From Muribaculaceae bacterium Isolate-013 (NCI) (GTDB lineage: Bacteria > Bacteroidota > Bacteroidia > Bacteroidales > Muribaculaceae), in the NCBI GenBank assembly GCA_004102785.1, contig SCEJ01000020.1:1-47558 (forward strand): a stretch of 47,558 bases of DNA, read 5' to 3'. The notes beneath the pieces were generated by a model, which searched no databases, was not told the DNA's origin, and saw only the letters and a list, made by a program, of their open reading frames with translations. Below, piece by piece: positions 26,301-34,640 of the stretch. A program made the position numbers and the translations under genes. Position 1 is the stretch's first letter, and each line of letters opens with the position of its first letter.

Positions 26301-26512
26301 TTCAGTGTCTGGCCGACTTTAACCTCGATGGAGTATTCGCCATCGATGTTGGTCGACACTCCTGCGGCAGGATTTTCCTTGACCTGCACAGTGGCGCCGA
26401 TGAGGGGCTCGTTGTCGTCAGCCGACGAAACCACACCTGTGACGCGCACATTCTGGGCTGCCATGGGGAGCGCCAGCAGAAGCAATAATAAAAACAGGAA
26501 TTGTTTTTTCAT
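23381..26512 (-). CDS. susC: SusC-like TonB-dependent outer-membrane transporter
   Basis: The 1043-residue protein has a signal peptide, a carboxypeptidase-regulatory-like domain (about 22-98, VRVTGVVSSADDNEPLIGATV), a TonB-dependent plug (about 110-225; LTGSVSSV, the ILKDASAAAIYGARGANGVILVTT segment) and a large beta barrel ending in FLIGVNISY. It imports glucan oligosaccharides with TonB energy, paired with SusD. No N-terminal STN domain is visible, so anti-sigma signalling is unlikely; the divergent LuxR-type regulator is the better candidate for control. It is the first gene of the operon, after a long leader. Confidence 0.95.
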   Translation of the reverse strand: MKKQFLFLLLLLLALPMAAQNVRVTGVVSSADDNEPLIGATVQVKENPAAGVSTNIDGEYSIEVKVGQTLKFTYVGCDTELRKVTEAGTINVEMRSSNMLDEVVAIGYGTMKKSDLTGSVSSVASDKLQKTPSASLANALQGQAAGVTVNSLTGRPGAQAEVRIRGVGTINGAAPIYVVDGVIVDDISFLSPADIQSTEILKDASAAAIYGARGANGVILVTTKTGKKADRANISFDMYVGWESRHKKLDVMGAKDFADTYVAINGNTASKNYYAKNGLNKWLSIYSGLKASDYYPTVYDPETNPTGINYEAIDTDWQDEVFRTGMIQNYHLSIDGGSDQFTYSMSGSWFKQEGTLIGSDYSRLTARLNTSYQATPWMKVGENISFMAGVAQNAQESGDNSAQPEAGILAASFAMAPWDPVRYPAGTVNRKGKEMGGLLAASSNYKNVYNPFSFVEYIHPKRNNSRFVGNAFIELTPLKGLTWRTTYGFDYNVVTDKTFSDAYEVSAFDKRDKNFLSSSINKYYNWNVDNILTYARTIGDHSFSVMAGQTVEEYNLYGIGNSGSMILNPVERNWYLSQTTEDNTNPASDTVSRNRRFSWLGRVYYSYMDKYMATVNFRADGSSKFPENSWGYFPSFSLAWRASGEEFLKNVDWLNDLKVRFGWGKVGNDNIGNNAFTLSVANSGPYFLGYAFGQPQTLVQGATVLTWVNNGGHWENTEQFSAGIDFGMFSNRLTGSIDGFIRKTNDMLMNVTAPAHVGNRWAATANVGNVRNQGIEISLEHRNQLGRDFSYSIGGNISFIDNKLTAVNGGSANPVNEIQYIEEGHPLYYFKGYQYLGVFKTDQEALDFFPGYTAEDIPFHAGDAIYADLDGDGRNGEGDRTDLGSAIPWLTYGLNMGAYWKGFDLQLFFQGVGGNKIYNAQRSRLEGTGMTSVLSPVMKDVWTADNPDGSIPNPKNSFNTSYPSSRFLESGSYFRLKNLQIGYSLPEKMISRAGFKSCRVYLQGSNLFTATKYSGFDPEVNGGVDNGNYPQSRSFLIGVNISY

Positions 26513-26888
26513 TGAACGATTCAGGTAAATAAATGAAATGAGAGGTTTGTTGATTTCTGTGTTGGTTTTTAGTGGGAATTTTACAACGGTACAGGCGTAG
26601 GCTTTATTGTGCTGCCGTCAGTGATTTGTGTGTGGCTCCGGGCCGGATTGCGCGGAGGTCGACAGCGCGTCTGTTTGTCGGGTTTGTGGACCACTCTTCT
26701 GCAATGTCCGCAGCATTATCAATCCGTTATATTATTAAGAAGTGACTTAATTCTGCCGGAAATGCGGAAGAGATGTGGCGGCTGTTTAGGAGGAGAGGCT
26801 GATAAGTTTAATGCCAATATAAGAAGGAGCCGCAGGAGGGAGAGGCGTGCAAGAGCTCAGGCCGTTCATGTCGTTGAAAGGAAATGCA

Positions 26889-26927
26889 GAATTCTAAAGG
26901 CCATCGGGCCGACGGCCTTCAGAATTC
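26889..26927 (-). promoter_or_regulatory. Hairpin in the long susC leader
   Basis: A 14-bp arm (26889-26902, GAATTCTAAAGGCC) pairs with 26914-26927 with one mismatch. It lies in the predicted leader of susC, about 380 bases before the start codon. No strong U tract follows. It could be an attenuator, a target for a small RNA, or an RNA stability element. The rest of 26513-27030 shows no gene I can support. Confidence 0.45.
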
Positions 26928-27030
26928 CGGTTCATTCCTGACAGTGTTTTCATGCGTAGGTATGTACTCTTACTTTCAATTTTCAATGTCCTTAATCCAG
27001 CTTGAAGCGTGTCGCTGTAAAAATCTGGTG

Positions 27031-27062
27031 CAAAATTAGTATGTAAAAACGGTTTTGTCAAG
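27031..27062 (-). promoter_or_regulatory. Predicted susC promoter
   Basis: On the minus strand TAATTTTG (27031-27038) fits the -7 consensus, with CTTG (27059-27062), one base from TTTG, 20 bp upstream. I see no other consensus -7 box closer to susC. Transcription would start near 27024, giving a leader of about 510 bases. Confidence 0.55.
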
Positions 27063-27074
27063 AAATTTCACTCA

Positions 27075-27110
27075 CAAAAACTCAACATCACTCCAAAAAC
27101 AACTCAACAT
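27075..27110. promoter_or_regulatory. Direct-repeat operator with 22-bp period upstream of the susC promoter
   Basis: ACTCAACAT occurs at 27080-27088 and again at 27102-27110, each preceded by CAAAAAC or CAAAAA. The 22-bp period is two helical turns, so both copies face the same side of the DNA. The nearer copy ends about 12 bp upstream of the -33 element, a suitable place for an activator. The obvious candidate is the divergently encoded LuxR-type regulator; this is inference. Confidence 0.5.
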
Positions 27111-27329
27111 TACCCCTACTTTACCAAATTAACCAAATAAAAATCAATAATATAAGATGTATATGTTTTATAACATATTTTCATCTTTGTCCACATCAAC
27201 TCTTTTTTCGACCTTTGTATCAGCCAATCGGAACAAGCCTGAATCAATGCAGAATACAGATTGTTGTTTCGGCTGATTAACAGAATTTGCAACTGTTTTT
27301 GCCGGCTCCGGGCGTAATTTTAATGAATC

Positions 27330-30278
27330 ATGAAATCCTTATCAGGCATATTCAGAAAGGTGGCGGTCTGTATGGCAGGGCCACTCCTCGTTTTGTCGGT
27401 GCTTTTTGCAGCGGCTCCGCGGCTTTGCGCCACATACCCGCTGGTGCGCAATTTCAGCCGCACACAGTATAGTGCCGGCAGGCAGAACTGGAGTGTGGCC
27501 CAGGATAAACTCGGGCGGATGCTGTTCGGTAACTCCGACTGCCTGCTGGTTACTGATTCGCGTCACTGGTATCAGTATTTTCTGTCGAACTACTCCACGG
27601 TGCGTTCGCTGCTGCTTGACGGCACTGACGGGGTGTATGCCGGCGGTTCGGAGGAGTTCGGCGTGTTTCGCACGTCGCCAGCCGGGGAGTTGCAATATCA
27701 CTCTCTCATGGGCACCATGGGCAGCCGCCGCCCCGGAGCCATAGGGGAGATATGGCATATACACAAAGCCGGCAGTAACATACTCTTCCAGGGCGATCAC
27801 CACATATTCCGTTACAACGGTGTTGACACGGAGGTTTTCGCTGCTCCTGCCAAAATCGCCACCTCCAGTGTTATAAAAGGGAACCTTTATGTGGCAATCG
27901 AGGGGATGGGGCTTTTCTATTTCAAAAACGGGAAATTCGAGGAGGCACCCGGCAATGACCGACTGGCCGGAATGAGAATAGTCTCCCTTCTTCCGGCGAG
28001 CCACAATGTGCTGGTAGTGACGGCATTCCATGGCCTCTTTCTGCTTGACGGGAATAACCTCAGACCATATGCCACGCCGATTGACGCGTTCCTGAAGGAA
28101 AATCAGGTGTTTTGCGCCGCCGCCAACGGTGATGTCTATGCTTTCGGTACGGTAAATTGCGGCGTGGCCGTGCTTGACCGCGCCTCGGGTGAAGTGGCTT
28201 ATGCCAATATGGATACCGGGATGCAGAACAACACCGTGCTGTCGCTCTTTTTCGATTCCGGCAACAACCTCTGGGCCGGACTTGACAACGGTATCGACTA
28301 TATACAGTATAACACCCCTCTGAGCAATCTCAACGGAGTGTTCAATGTATATGGCGCCGGATATGCCTCGCTGCTGCACGACAATACACTCTGGCTCGGC
28401 ACCAACCAGGGGCTTTATTCCACCCCATATCCCCTCCCCGACCTTGCCCGGCCTGAGCCGGTGCGGCGTGTGCTCAGCGGACAGGTATGGAATCTCGACG
28501 AGGTGGAGGGCACGATGTTCGCCTGCTGCGACGCCGGTCTGTATTATCGAGCCGGAGCCGGCTTCCGGGTCGTCGACGGAGTGCCGGGCACATGGAAAGT
28601 TATTCCTGTTCCGGATGAAGTTGTGCGACAGTATGCGCCGGCGGCGCAATCTTCCTACCTGCTCGCATCGACCTACGACGGTTTCTATCTGTTGCAGCGC
28701 ACCGGGGCCGGGTGGCAGTCCGTGGGGCGCGTAAGCGGATATGACGATATCGGCGGGCGCTTCTCAATCGACAAATACGGCGATATATGGCTCTCGCACT
28801 GGATGAAGGGTGTCTACCGCCTGAGACTCGACGTGGCCGACTGCCGTTTCGTATCCTCGTCGTTCTATGATACATCGCACGGACTCCCAACCAACCGCGA
28901 CAACTTCGTGAACATACTCGACGGCGAGCCTGTGATAGCAACTGAGGGGGGATTCTCGCGGTTCAACCGCTCCACCGGCCGAATCGAACCTGACACAGTG
29001 CTGTCGGGGATATTCGGTTTTCTGCCCTCGATGCATCTTTATGGCAACAAGACCAACGGCATTCTTGCAGTGAATCTTAAGACTATACGCACCGCCAATC
29101 TCGACGCTTCCGGTAAATACCGGGTGGACTCGCTGACGTTCGCCCCCATAGCCGACAAACTGATTCCAGGGCACGACAACTTCAATTTCCTCTCTCCGCG
29201 GCATATTATAGTGTCGAACCAGGATGGTTTCTACGATGTGAATCTTGACCGCCAGCCCGATTCCATCCCCTCTGCCTCCACATTCGTGAGCCGCGTTTAT
29301 GCCGGGATGGACTCTCTCGTTTACCAGGCGAGTGCCGGCGTGGCGCTCGACGGCGGACTGCTGCTGCCGTTCAGTCTGAATTCGCTGCGGTTCGAGTTCG
29401 TCACACCGGAATACAATTATCCCGACTGTGTGACCTACTCCTACAAGCTGGAGAACTACGACACGGAATGGTCGCCCTGGACAACCTCCAATTCAAAGGA
29501 GTACACACGTCTGCGCGAGGGGGATTACAAGCTGCTGGTGCGGTCGCACAACAACTATACCGGCCGCGACACAATGAGTGAGTTCCGCCTCACCATCGCG
29601 CCGCCATGGTATCGCTCGATATGGGCCAGGATTGTCTATTGCATGGCAGTCGGAGTGCTGGTGTGGTTTTTCATCAGGACAATGAAGCGCTCCTCGGCCC
29701 GCCAGGCCAGGCGTATAGAGGAGCGGAAGGAGAAGGAACTCGAGACTATGCGCCGCACGGCGCGTGAGGAGACTCTGCGCAAGGACTATGAAATCGCGAC
29801 CCTGAAGAGCCAGCAGCTTGAGCATGATATACGCCACAAATCGGAGGAGATTTCAAATATCACGATGAATGTGGTGCGTAAAAATGAAATCCTCCTCGAT
29901 ATAGCCGACCGTCTCACAAAAATACAGGAGCATCAGGAGGTCAAGTCCCACCGTACTCCCGACGTGCAGCGTCAACTGGCTAAAATCCAGGGTGTGATTC
30001 GCGACAATATCGGCCAGGATGACCACTGGAAGGACTTTACGAACTCTTTCGACCAGGCCTACGACAATTATACGCAGAAGCTCCGAAGCATGCACTCCGA
30101 GCTTTCGGAGGGGGATTTGCGCATCTGCTGTTATCTGCGCATGGGGCTTTCGTCGAAGGAGATAGCGCCGTTGCTCAACATATCATACCGCTCGGTGGAG
30201 ATGTCGCGTTACCGCATACGAAAGAAGATGGGGCTGACACGTGACCAGAACCTCACGGAATACCTCCAGCGCCTCTGA
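27330..30278 (+). CDS. Membrane-spanning one-component regulator: beta-propeller sensor, Y_Y_Y domain, LuxR-type HTH
   Basis: The 982-residue protein starts with a signal or anchor segment (about 10-34) and a long periplasmic beta-propeller-like sensor with repeated LWLG- and NNLWAGLDNGI-type blades (to about 650). A Y_Y_Y-type domain follows (YSYKLENYDTEWSPWT near 711; REGDYKLLVRSHN), then a membrane segment near 765-787, a coiled coil (about 790-860) and a C-terminal GerE/LuxR helix-turn-helix (LSEGDLRICCYLRMGLSSKE onward, about 925-982). There is no histidine kinase or receiver, so it differs from hybrid two-component regulators and should act directly on DNA from the membrane. It is divergent from the susC-led operon, its likely target. 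It is a single gene, closed by a strong terminator. Confidence 0.9.
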   Translation: MKSLSGIFRKVAVCMAGPLLVLSVLFAAAPRLCATYPLVRNFSRTQYSAGRQNWSVAQDKLGRMLFGNSDCLLVTDSRHWYQYFLSNYSTVRSLLLDGTDGVYAGGSEEFGVFRTSPAGELQYHSLMGTMGSRRPGAIGEIWHIHKAGSNILFQGDHHIFRYNGVDTEVFAAPAKIATSSVIKGNLYVAIEGMGLFYFKNGKFEEAPGNDRLAGMRIVSLLPASHNVLVVTAFHGLFLLDGNNLRPYATPIDAFLKENQVFCAAANGDVYAFGTVNCGVAVLDRASGEVAYANMDTGMQNNTVLSLFFDSGNNLWAGLDNGIDYIQYNTPLSNLNGVFNVYGAGYASLLHDNTLWLGTNQGLYSTPYPLPDLARPEPVRRVLSGQVWNLDEVEGTMFACCDAGLYYRAGAGFRVVDGVPGTWKVIPVPDEVVRQYAPAAQSSYLLASTYDGFYLLQRTGAGWQSVGRVSGYDDIGGRFSIDKYGDIWLSHWMKGVYRLRLDVADCRFVSSSFYDTSHGLPTNRDNFVNILDGEPVIATEGGFSRFNRSTGRIEPDTVLSGIFGFLPSMHLYGNKTNGILAVNLKTIRTANLDASGKYRVDSLTFAPIADKLIPGHDNFNFLSPRHIIVSNQDGFYDVNLDRQPDSIPSASTFVSRVYAGMDSLVYQASAGVALDGGLLLPFSLNSLRFEFVTPEYNYPDCVTYSYKLENYDTEWSPWTTSNSKEYTRLREGDYKLLVRSHNNYTGRDTMSEFRLTIAPPWYRSIWARIVYCMAVGVLVWFFIRTMKRSSARQARRIEERKEKELETMRRTAREETLRKDYEIATLKSQQLEHDIRHKSEEISNITMNVVRKNEILLDIADRLTKIQEHQEVKSHRTPDVQRQLAKIQGVIRDNIGQDDHWKDFTNSFDQAYDNYTQKLRSMHSELSEGDLRICCYLRMGLSSKEIAPLLNISYRSVEMSRYRIRKKMGLTRDQNLTEYLQRL

Positions 30279-30292
30279 GGGCGCCTGTGTAA

Positions 30293-30346
30293 ATACCCGA
30301 AGTAATCAGCATCGCCGGATCCGGAGATGCTGATTACTTCGGGTAT
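30293..30346. terminator. Strong bidirectional terminator
   Basis: A perfect 21-bp stem (30293-30313 with 30326-30346; arm ATACCCGAAGTAATCAGCAT plus C) lies between the convergent regulator gene and lpdA. Confidence 0.85.
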
Positions 30347-30371
30347 AAATCTTATAAGTATTATAAGGGGA

Positions 30372-31709
30372 TTATCGGCGTAGAGCCGAGAGGAGCACCT
30401 CGGAGAGGGTGGGGTGTGCGTGGATGGTTGTTGTCAGGGCTGTCACCGGGAGACGCTGCGCTATCGCAAGGGCGGCCTCTGCGATGAGATCGGCGGCATG
30501 GGGGCCGCATATGTGGCAGCCGAGAATGTGGGGGGGAGTGCCGTCGTCGGGGGTGGACAGCAGCAACTTAAGCATACCGTCAGCTTCGTCCATGGCGAGC
30601 GCCTTGCCGTTGCCGCGGAACATAGCCTTCACCGCGCGGAACCCTATGCCGCGCTTCTGGCATTCCTCCTCGGTCAGCCCGGCCATGGCGCATTCGGGCA
30701 TTGTGAATACTGCGGCGGGCATCACATCAATATTGACTGTGCGCCCCATCACGGCGGCAGCCTGCGCCGATGCGGCGTGGGCCAGCATACAGATGCCGTT
30801 GCAGTCGCCGATGGCGTAAACGCCCGGAAGGTTCGTGCGGTAGCTTTCGTCGACCTCTATGCCGCGCCGGCTCATTGCCAGCTCCATGCCGGGGGATGTG
30901 GCCGGGGTATTCGCGCGTCGGCCCACGGCCATCAGCACCATGGCGGTGTCGATGCTCTTCTCTTTCCCTTTTGACTCGAAGGTTACGGTGCGCAGACCGT
31001 CGGCTGCCTCGCTCACGGCTGTTACCGCCGAGGAGGTGCAGAAGGTCACTCCGCGTGCTTTCATTGCCGAGCGCAGGCGCTTGGCAATGTCGGCATCAAA
31101 GGGAGGAAGGATTTCCTTGCAATATTCGATTACGGTCACTTTGGTGCCGAAGGCGCTGAAAATCGAGGCGAATTCCATGCCGATCACGCCGCCGCCGATT
31201 ACGGCGAGCGACTCCGGCAGCTCTTCAAGCGAGAGCATGAAGTCGGAGTTGACACACAGTCCGGCGCCGGGGATGGGGAGTGTGGCAGGCTCCGAACCGG
31301 TTGCGATGATTATTTTGGGGGCGGTGTATTGCCGTCCGTCGACTTCAACGGTGTGGGGCGCGCACAGACGTGCCTCGCCGAATACCTTCGTGCATTTTGA
31401 GGTTACCATGTCAACCGCCTCGCGCAACTGTGCGAGAATCTGCTCTTTGCGTCGCACCATCACGCCGAGGTCGGTGTGCCATGCGGCCGTGTCGGCAACG
31501 ATGCCGAAGCGTGAGGCCACGGCCATGTCGCCGGCCACCTGTGCCGAGCGGCAGAGGGCTTTGGTGGGAATGCATCCGCGGTTGAGGCATGTGCCTCCCA
31601 GGGCGTCGCGCTCTATGAGGAGTGTGGCGAGGCCGTCGGCGGCGGCCATGGCGGCGGCTTCATAGCCGCCGGGTCCCGAGCCGATTACTATCACATCATA
31701 CTTTTCCAT
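30372..31709 (-). CDS. lpdA: Dihydrolipoyl dehydrogenase (E3/L-protein)
   Basis: The 445-residue flavoprotein opens with the FAD-binding motif GSGPGGYEAA and the redox-active pair Cys41/Cys46 in GGTCLNRGCIPTK. A second nucleotide-binding motif (VIGGGVIGMEFA, about 171-182) and a C-terminal interface with the catalytic His/Glu pair (HAHPTLSE) follow. It reoxidises the dihydrolipoyl arm of GcvH and makes NADH. It is last in the glycine-cleavage operon and its start overlaps the gcvPB stop by 14 bases, so it is probably a dedicated L-protein. Confidence 0.95.
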   Translation of the reverse strand: MEKYDVIVIGSGPGGYEAAAMAAADGLATLLIERDALGGTCLNRGCIPTKALCRSAQVAGDMAVASRFGIVADTAAWHTDLGVMVRRKEQILAQLREAVDMVTSKCTKVFGEARLCAPHTVEVDGRQYTAPKIIIATGSEPATLPIPGAGLCVNSDFMLSLEELPESLAVIGGGVIGMEFASIFSAFGTKVTVIEYCKEILPPFDADIAKRLRSAMKARGVTFCTSSAVTAVSEAADGLRTVTFESKGKEKSIDTAMVLMAVGRRANTPATSPGMELAMSRRGIEVDESYRTNLPGVYAIGDCNGICMLAHAASAQAAAVMGRTVNIDVMPAAVFTMPECAMAGLTEEECQKRGIGFRAVKAMFRGNGKALAMDEADGMLKLLLSTPDDGTPPHILGCHICGPHAADLIAEAALAIAQRLPVTALTTTIHAHPTLSEVLLSALRR

Positions 31710-33204
31710 TCAGAAGCTCGTCGTAGGTGAGTATCGGGTGGAGTGCCGCCTCAGTGTCGTCGGGATGTGTCACCGGGGGGTTGAGCGGCGCGTTGATTAC
31801 AACCTCCGGAGTCTCGCGGGCCTCGCGGGCGATGGAGCGCATCACCTCCACGAATTTGTCAAGAGTCTCGCGGCTTTCAGTCTCGGTGGGCTCAATCATC
31901 AGCGATTCGTGGAAAAGGAGGGGGAAATAGATTGTCGGAGCGTGGTAGCCATGGTCGAGCAGGCGTTTTGCCACGTTGAGAGTGGTGACGCCGGTAGATT
32001 TGTCGCGCAGGCCGTCAAACACGAATTCATGTTTGCACACCCCCTCAATCGGCAGGAGATAGTCGGCTTTGAGTTTCTCTTTTACGTAGTTGGCATTGAG
32101 TGTGGCCAGCGGGCCGGCTTCCATCAGCCCTTCGGCGCCGAGGGTGAGTATATAGCTGAGGGCACGCAACTGCACGGCGAAGTTGCCCAGAGTGGCCGAC
32201 ACGGAGCCGAGCGATTCTGGGCCGTATTCGAGGGCATAGCGCTCATGCTCCCCTACGGGAATGTCGTCGCGGTTGACCTGCCGGCTTACCACACGGGGCG
32301 AGGGTAGGAACTGCTCCAGCCCCTTGCGCACGCCCACCGGACCGGAGCCCGGCCCCCCTCCGCCGTGGGGGGTAGAGAAGGTTTTGTGTAGATTTATGTG
32401 CATCACGTCGAAGCCCATGTCGCCGGGGCGTGCCACGCCGAGCATCGGGTTGAGGTTGGCGCCGTCGTAGTACATCAGTGCGCCGGCCTCGTGTACGAGC
32501 CTGGCTATCTCGGGAATGTTTTTCTCGAAGATTCCCAGGGTGTTGGGGTTTGTCATCATTACGGCGGCCACCGATTCGTCAAGAAGCGGGCGGAGGTCGT
32601 CGACGTCGACAGTGCCGTCGGGGCGGCTCTTTACCTCTACAATCTCAAGACCGGCCACAGCCGCCGAGGCCGGGTTGGTGCCGTGGGCCGAGTCGGGCAC
32701 AATCACCTTGCGGCGCCCTGTGTCGCCGCGGCTCTCATGATAGCGGCGAATCACCATCAGTCCGGTGAGCTCGCCGTGCGCACCTGCGAAGGGGTTGAGT
32801 GTGAATTCGGCCATGCCGCCAATCTCACACAGAGCTTTCTGCAGGTGCCAGTAGGCTTCAAGAGCGCCCTGCGAGGCACATGCAGGGGTATAAGGGTGCA
32901 ACCCCGAGAAAGCGGGGTGCGAGGCTATTTCCTCGTTTATTTTGGGGTTGTACTTCATTGTGCATGACCCCAGGGGATAGAATCCGGTGTCGACTCCGAA
33001 GTTGTTGGTCGACATGTTGTTGTAGTGCCGCACCACTGTAAGCTCGTCGCATTCGGGCAGTTGCGGGTCTTTCTCGCGCAGCAGGCCGGAGGGTATGCCG
33101 TCAAGCGCACCGTCGGCGGGTATGCCGCTGTCGGGCAGGAAGTAACCCTTGCGTCCGGGGGCTGAAAGCTCAAACACCAGGGATGCATATAGTTCTCTGT
33201 TCAT
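31696..33204 (-). CDS. gcvPB: Glycine dehydrogenase (decarboxylating) subunit 2
   Basis: The frame is open to 33306, but that would overlap gcvPA; the start ATG at 33204 (MNRELYASLVFELS) leaves a 31-base gap and matches the family, giving about 502 residues. It is the C-terminal half of a split P-protein, with the PLP lysine at about residue 274 in HINLHKTFSTPHGGGGPGSG. With GcvPA it decarboxylates glycine and passes the aminomethyl group to lipoylated GcvH. It is the fifth gene of the operon. Confidence 0.95.
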   Translation of the reverse strand: MNRELYASLVFELSAPGRKGYFLPDSGIPADGALDGIPSGLLREKDPQLPECDELTVVRHYNNMSTNNFGVDTGFYPLGSCTMKYNPKINEEIASHPAFSGLHPYTPACASQGALEAYWHLQKALCEIGGMAEFTLNPFAGAHGELTGLMVIRRYHESRGDTGRRKVIVPDSAHGTNPASAAVAGLEIVEVKSRPDGTVDVDDLRPLLDESVAAVMMTNPNTLGIFEKNIPEIARLVHEAGALMYYDGANLNPMLGVARPGDMGFDVMHINLHKTFSTPHGGGGPGSGPVGVRKGLEQFLPSPRVVSRQVNRDDIPVGEHERYALEYGPESLGSVSATLGNFAVQLRALSYILTLGAEGLMEAGPLATLNANYVKEKLKADYLLPIEGVCKHEFVFDGLRDKSTGVTTLNVAKRLLDHGYHAPTIYFPLLFHESLMIEPTETESRETLDKFVEVMRSIAREARETPEVVINAPLNPPVTHPDDTEAALHPILTYDELLNGKV

Positions 33205-33235
33205 AATCTTCAGATATTGAGTGTTGAACTTCAGT

Positions 33236-34570
33236 TTACATACATTCGCGCGCCACGGCGGCAAGGCGGTCCATATCCTCGCGGGTCTGCATCTCGGTGA
33301 CGGCAATAAGAATTTCGTGGTCGGAAACTTTTACGCCGGGCAGGATTCCGGCTTTCTTCACGCATGAATGTATCAGCGTGTCCACCTTATAATCCGTTTC
33401 GAGCAGGAACTCGTTGAGGAATGGCTTGCCGGGGTATCTGAGACGCGCGCGTCCGTCGGCGGTGAGCTGTTCGAGCAGATAGACGGCGCCGGCGTGCGAG
33501 CGTTCGTTGATTTCCTGCAGCCCTGCGGCGCCCATCAGACTCATATATATACTAACGTAGAGGGTCATCAGGCCCTGGTTGGAGCAGATGTTGGATGTGG
33601 CTTTCTCGCGGCGTATGTGCTGCTCGCGGGCCTGGAGAGTGAGCACGAAGCAGCGCCGTCCCTCCGAGTCGGTGGTGGCGCCGACCACACGTCCCGGCAT
33701 TTTCCTCATCAGGGCCTTGGTGGCGCAGAGGAATCCGAGATACGGACCGCCGAAGCTCAGCGGAATGCCGAGGCTCTGGGCGTCGCCGCATGCAATGTCG
33801 GCGCCCCATTCGCCGGGAGTGCGCAGCGAGGCCAGGTCGGAGGCCACGCAGGTCATCACCAGCAGAGCCTTGCGCGAATGCACGAGTCCGGCCAGCCCGG
33901 AGTGGTCCTCGATAATGCCGAAGTAGTTGGGCACCGGCACTATCACCGCGGCAACGTCGGCGTGGGCGGCGAGTTTCTCCTCCAGGTCCTGCCGGGAAGT
34001 CACGCCGTCAACGGCGGCAACCGGAGTCACCTCGATGCCGTGGTAGTGGGCATAAGTGTCGACCACCCGTCGGTAGGCCGGATTGATTGTCTCCGACACC
34101 AGCACGCGGCGCTTCTTGCGTCCGGCCGCCACGGCCATTAGCATGGCCTCGGCGGTGGCTGTGGCGCCGTCGTACATCGAGGCGTTGGAGATTTCCATCC
34201 CGGTGAGGCGCGCCATCATCGACTGGTACTCGAAGATATATTGCAGCGTGCCTTGTGAGATTTCCGGCTGATAGGGGGTGTAGGCCGTGAGGAACTCCGA
34301 GCGCTGCACCAGGTTGAGTGCCGCCGCCGGCGAGTAATGTTCGTAGAAGCCTGCTCCGGCGAAGCACACCAGCCCCGGGCGGTTGCGGCTGCCCAGTTCG
34401 TTGAAGAACCGGCGCACCTGCGGCTCGCTCATCTGCTTCGGCAGGTCATATGGCTCTTTCAGCATCAGTTCGCCAGGAACATCGCTGTAAAGCTCCTTCA
34501 GTTCGTTGAGCCCGCACTGGCCAAGCATGGCTTTAATGTCGTCGGGCGTATGCGGAAAATATCTGTGCAC
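33236..34570 (-). CDS. gcvPA: Glycine dehydrogenase (decarboxylating) subunit 1
   Basis: The 444-residue protein is the N-terminal half of the split glycine decarboxylase (MHRYFPHTPDDIKAML; FAGAGFYEHYSPAA; LTAYTPYQPEISQGTLQ; SNASMYDGATA). Partnership with GcvPB gives a working P-protein, as in many anaerobes and Gram-positives. It is 70 bases downstream of gcvH, a gap that holds a small heptamer repeat. Confidence 0.95.
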   Translation of the reverse strand: MHRYFPHTPDDIKAMLGQCGLNELKELYSDVPGELMLKEPYDLPKQMSEPQVRRFFNELGSRNRPGLVCFAGAGFYEHYSPAAALNLVQRSEFLTAYTPYQPEISQGTLQYIFEYQSMMARLTGMEISNASMYDGATATAEAMLMAVAAGRKKRRVLVSETINPAYRRVVDTYAHYHGIEVTPVAAVDGVTSRQDLEEKLAAHADVAAVIVPVPNYFGIIEDHSGLAGLVHSRKALLVMTCVASDLASLRTPGEWGADIACGDAQSLGIPLSFGGPYLGFLCATKALMRKMPGRVVGATTDSEGRRCFVLTLQAREQHIRREKATSNICSNQGLMTLYVSIYMSLMGAAGLQEINERSHAGAVYLLEQLTADGRARLRYPGKPFLNEFLLETDYKVDTLIHSCVKKAGILPGVKVSDHEILIAVTEMQTREDMDRLAAVARECM

Positions 34571-34598
34571 GGTAGTAGATTGAAGGTTATGGATGAGA

Positions 34599-34619
34599 GG
34601 TTAGCGGTTAACGGTTAGA
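34599..34619. repeat. Three tandem GGTTARM-type heptamers between gcvH and gcvPA
   Basis: GGTTAGC, GGTTAAC and GGTTAGA follow each other directly. They lie in the 70-base gap between two operon genes, just upstream of the gcvPA start. Confidence 0.5.
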
Positions 34620-34640
34620 GGGGCCATCGGGCGCCGCGGT

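Noticed and set aside
26609-26941. Plus frame of 110 codons in the susC leader region
   Set aside because: Arg/Cys-rich, no family likeness, and the stretch is better explained as leader and hairpin.
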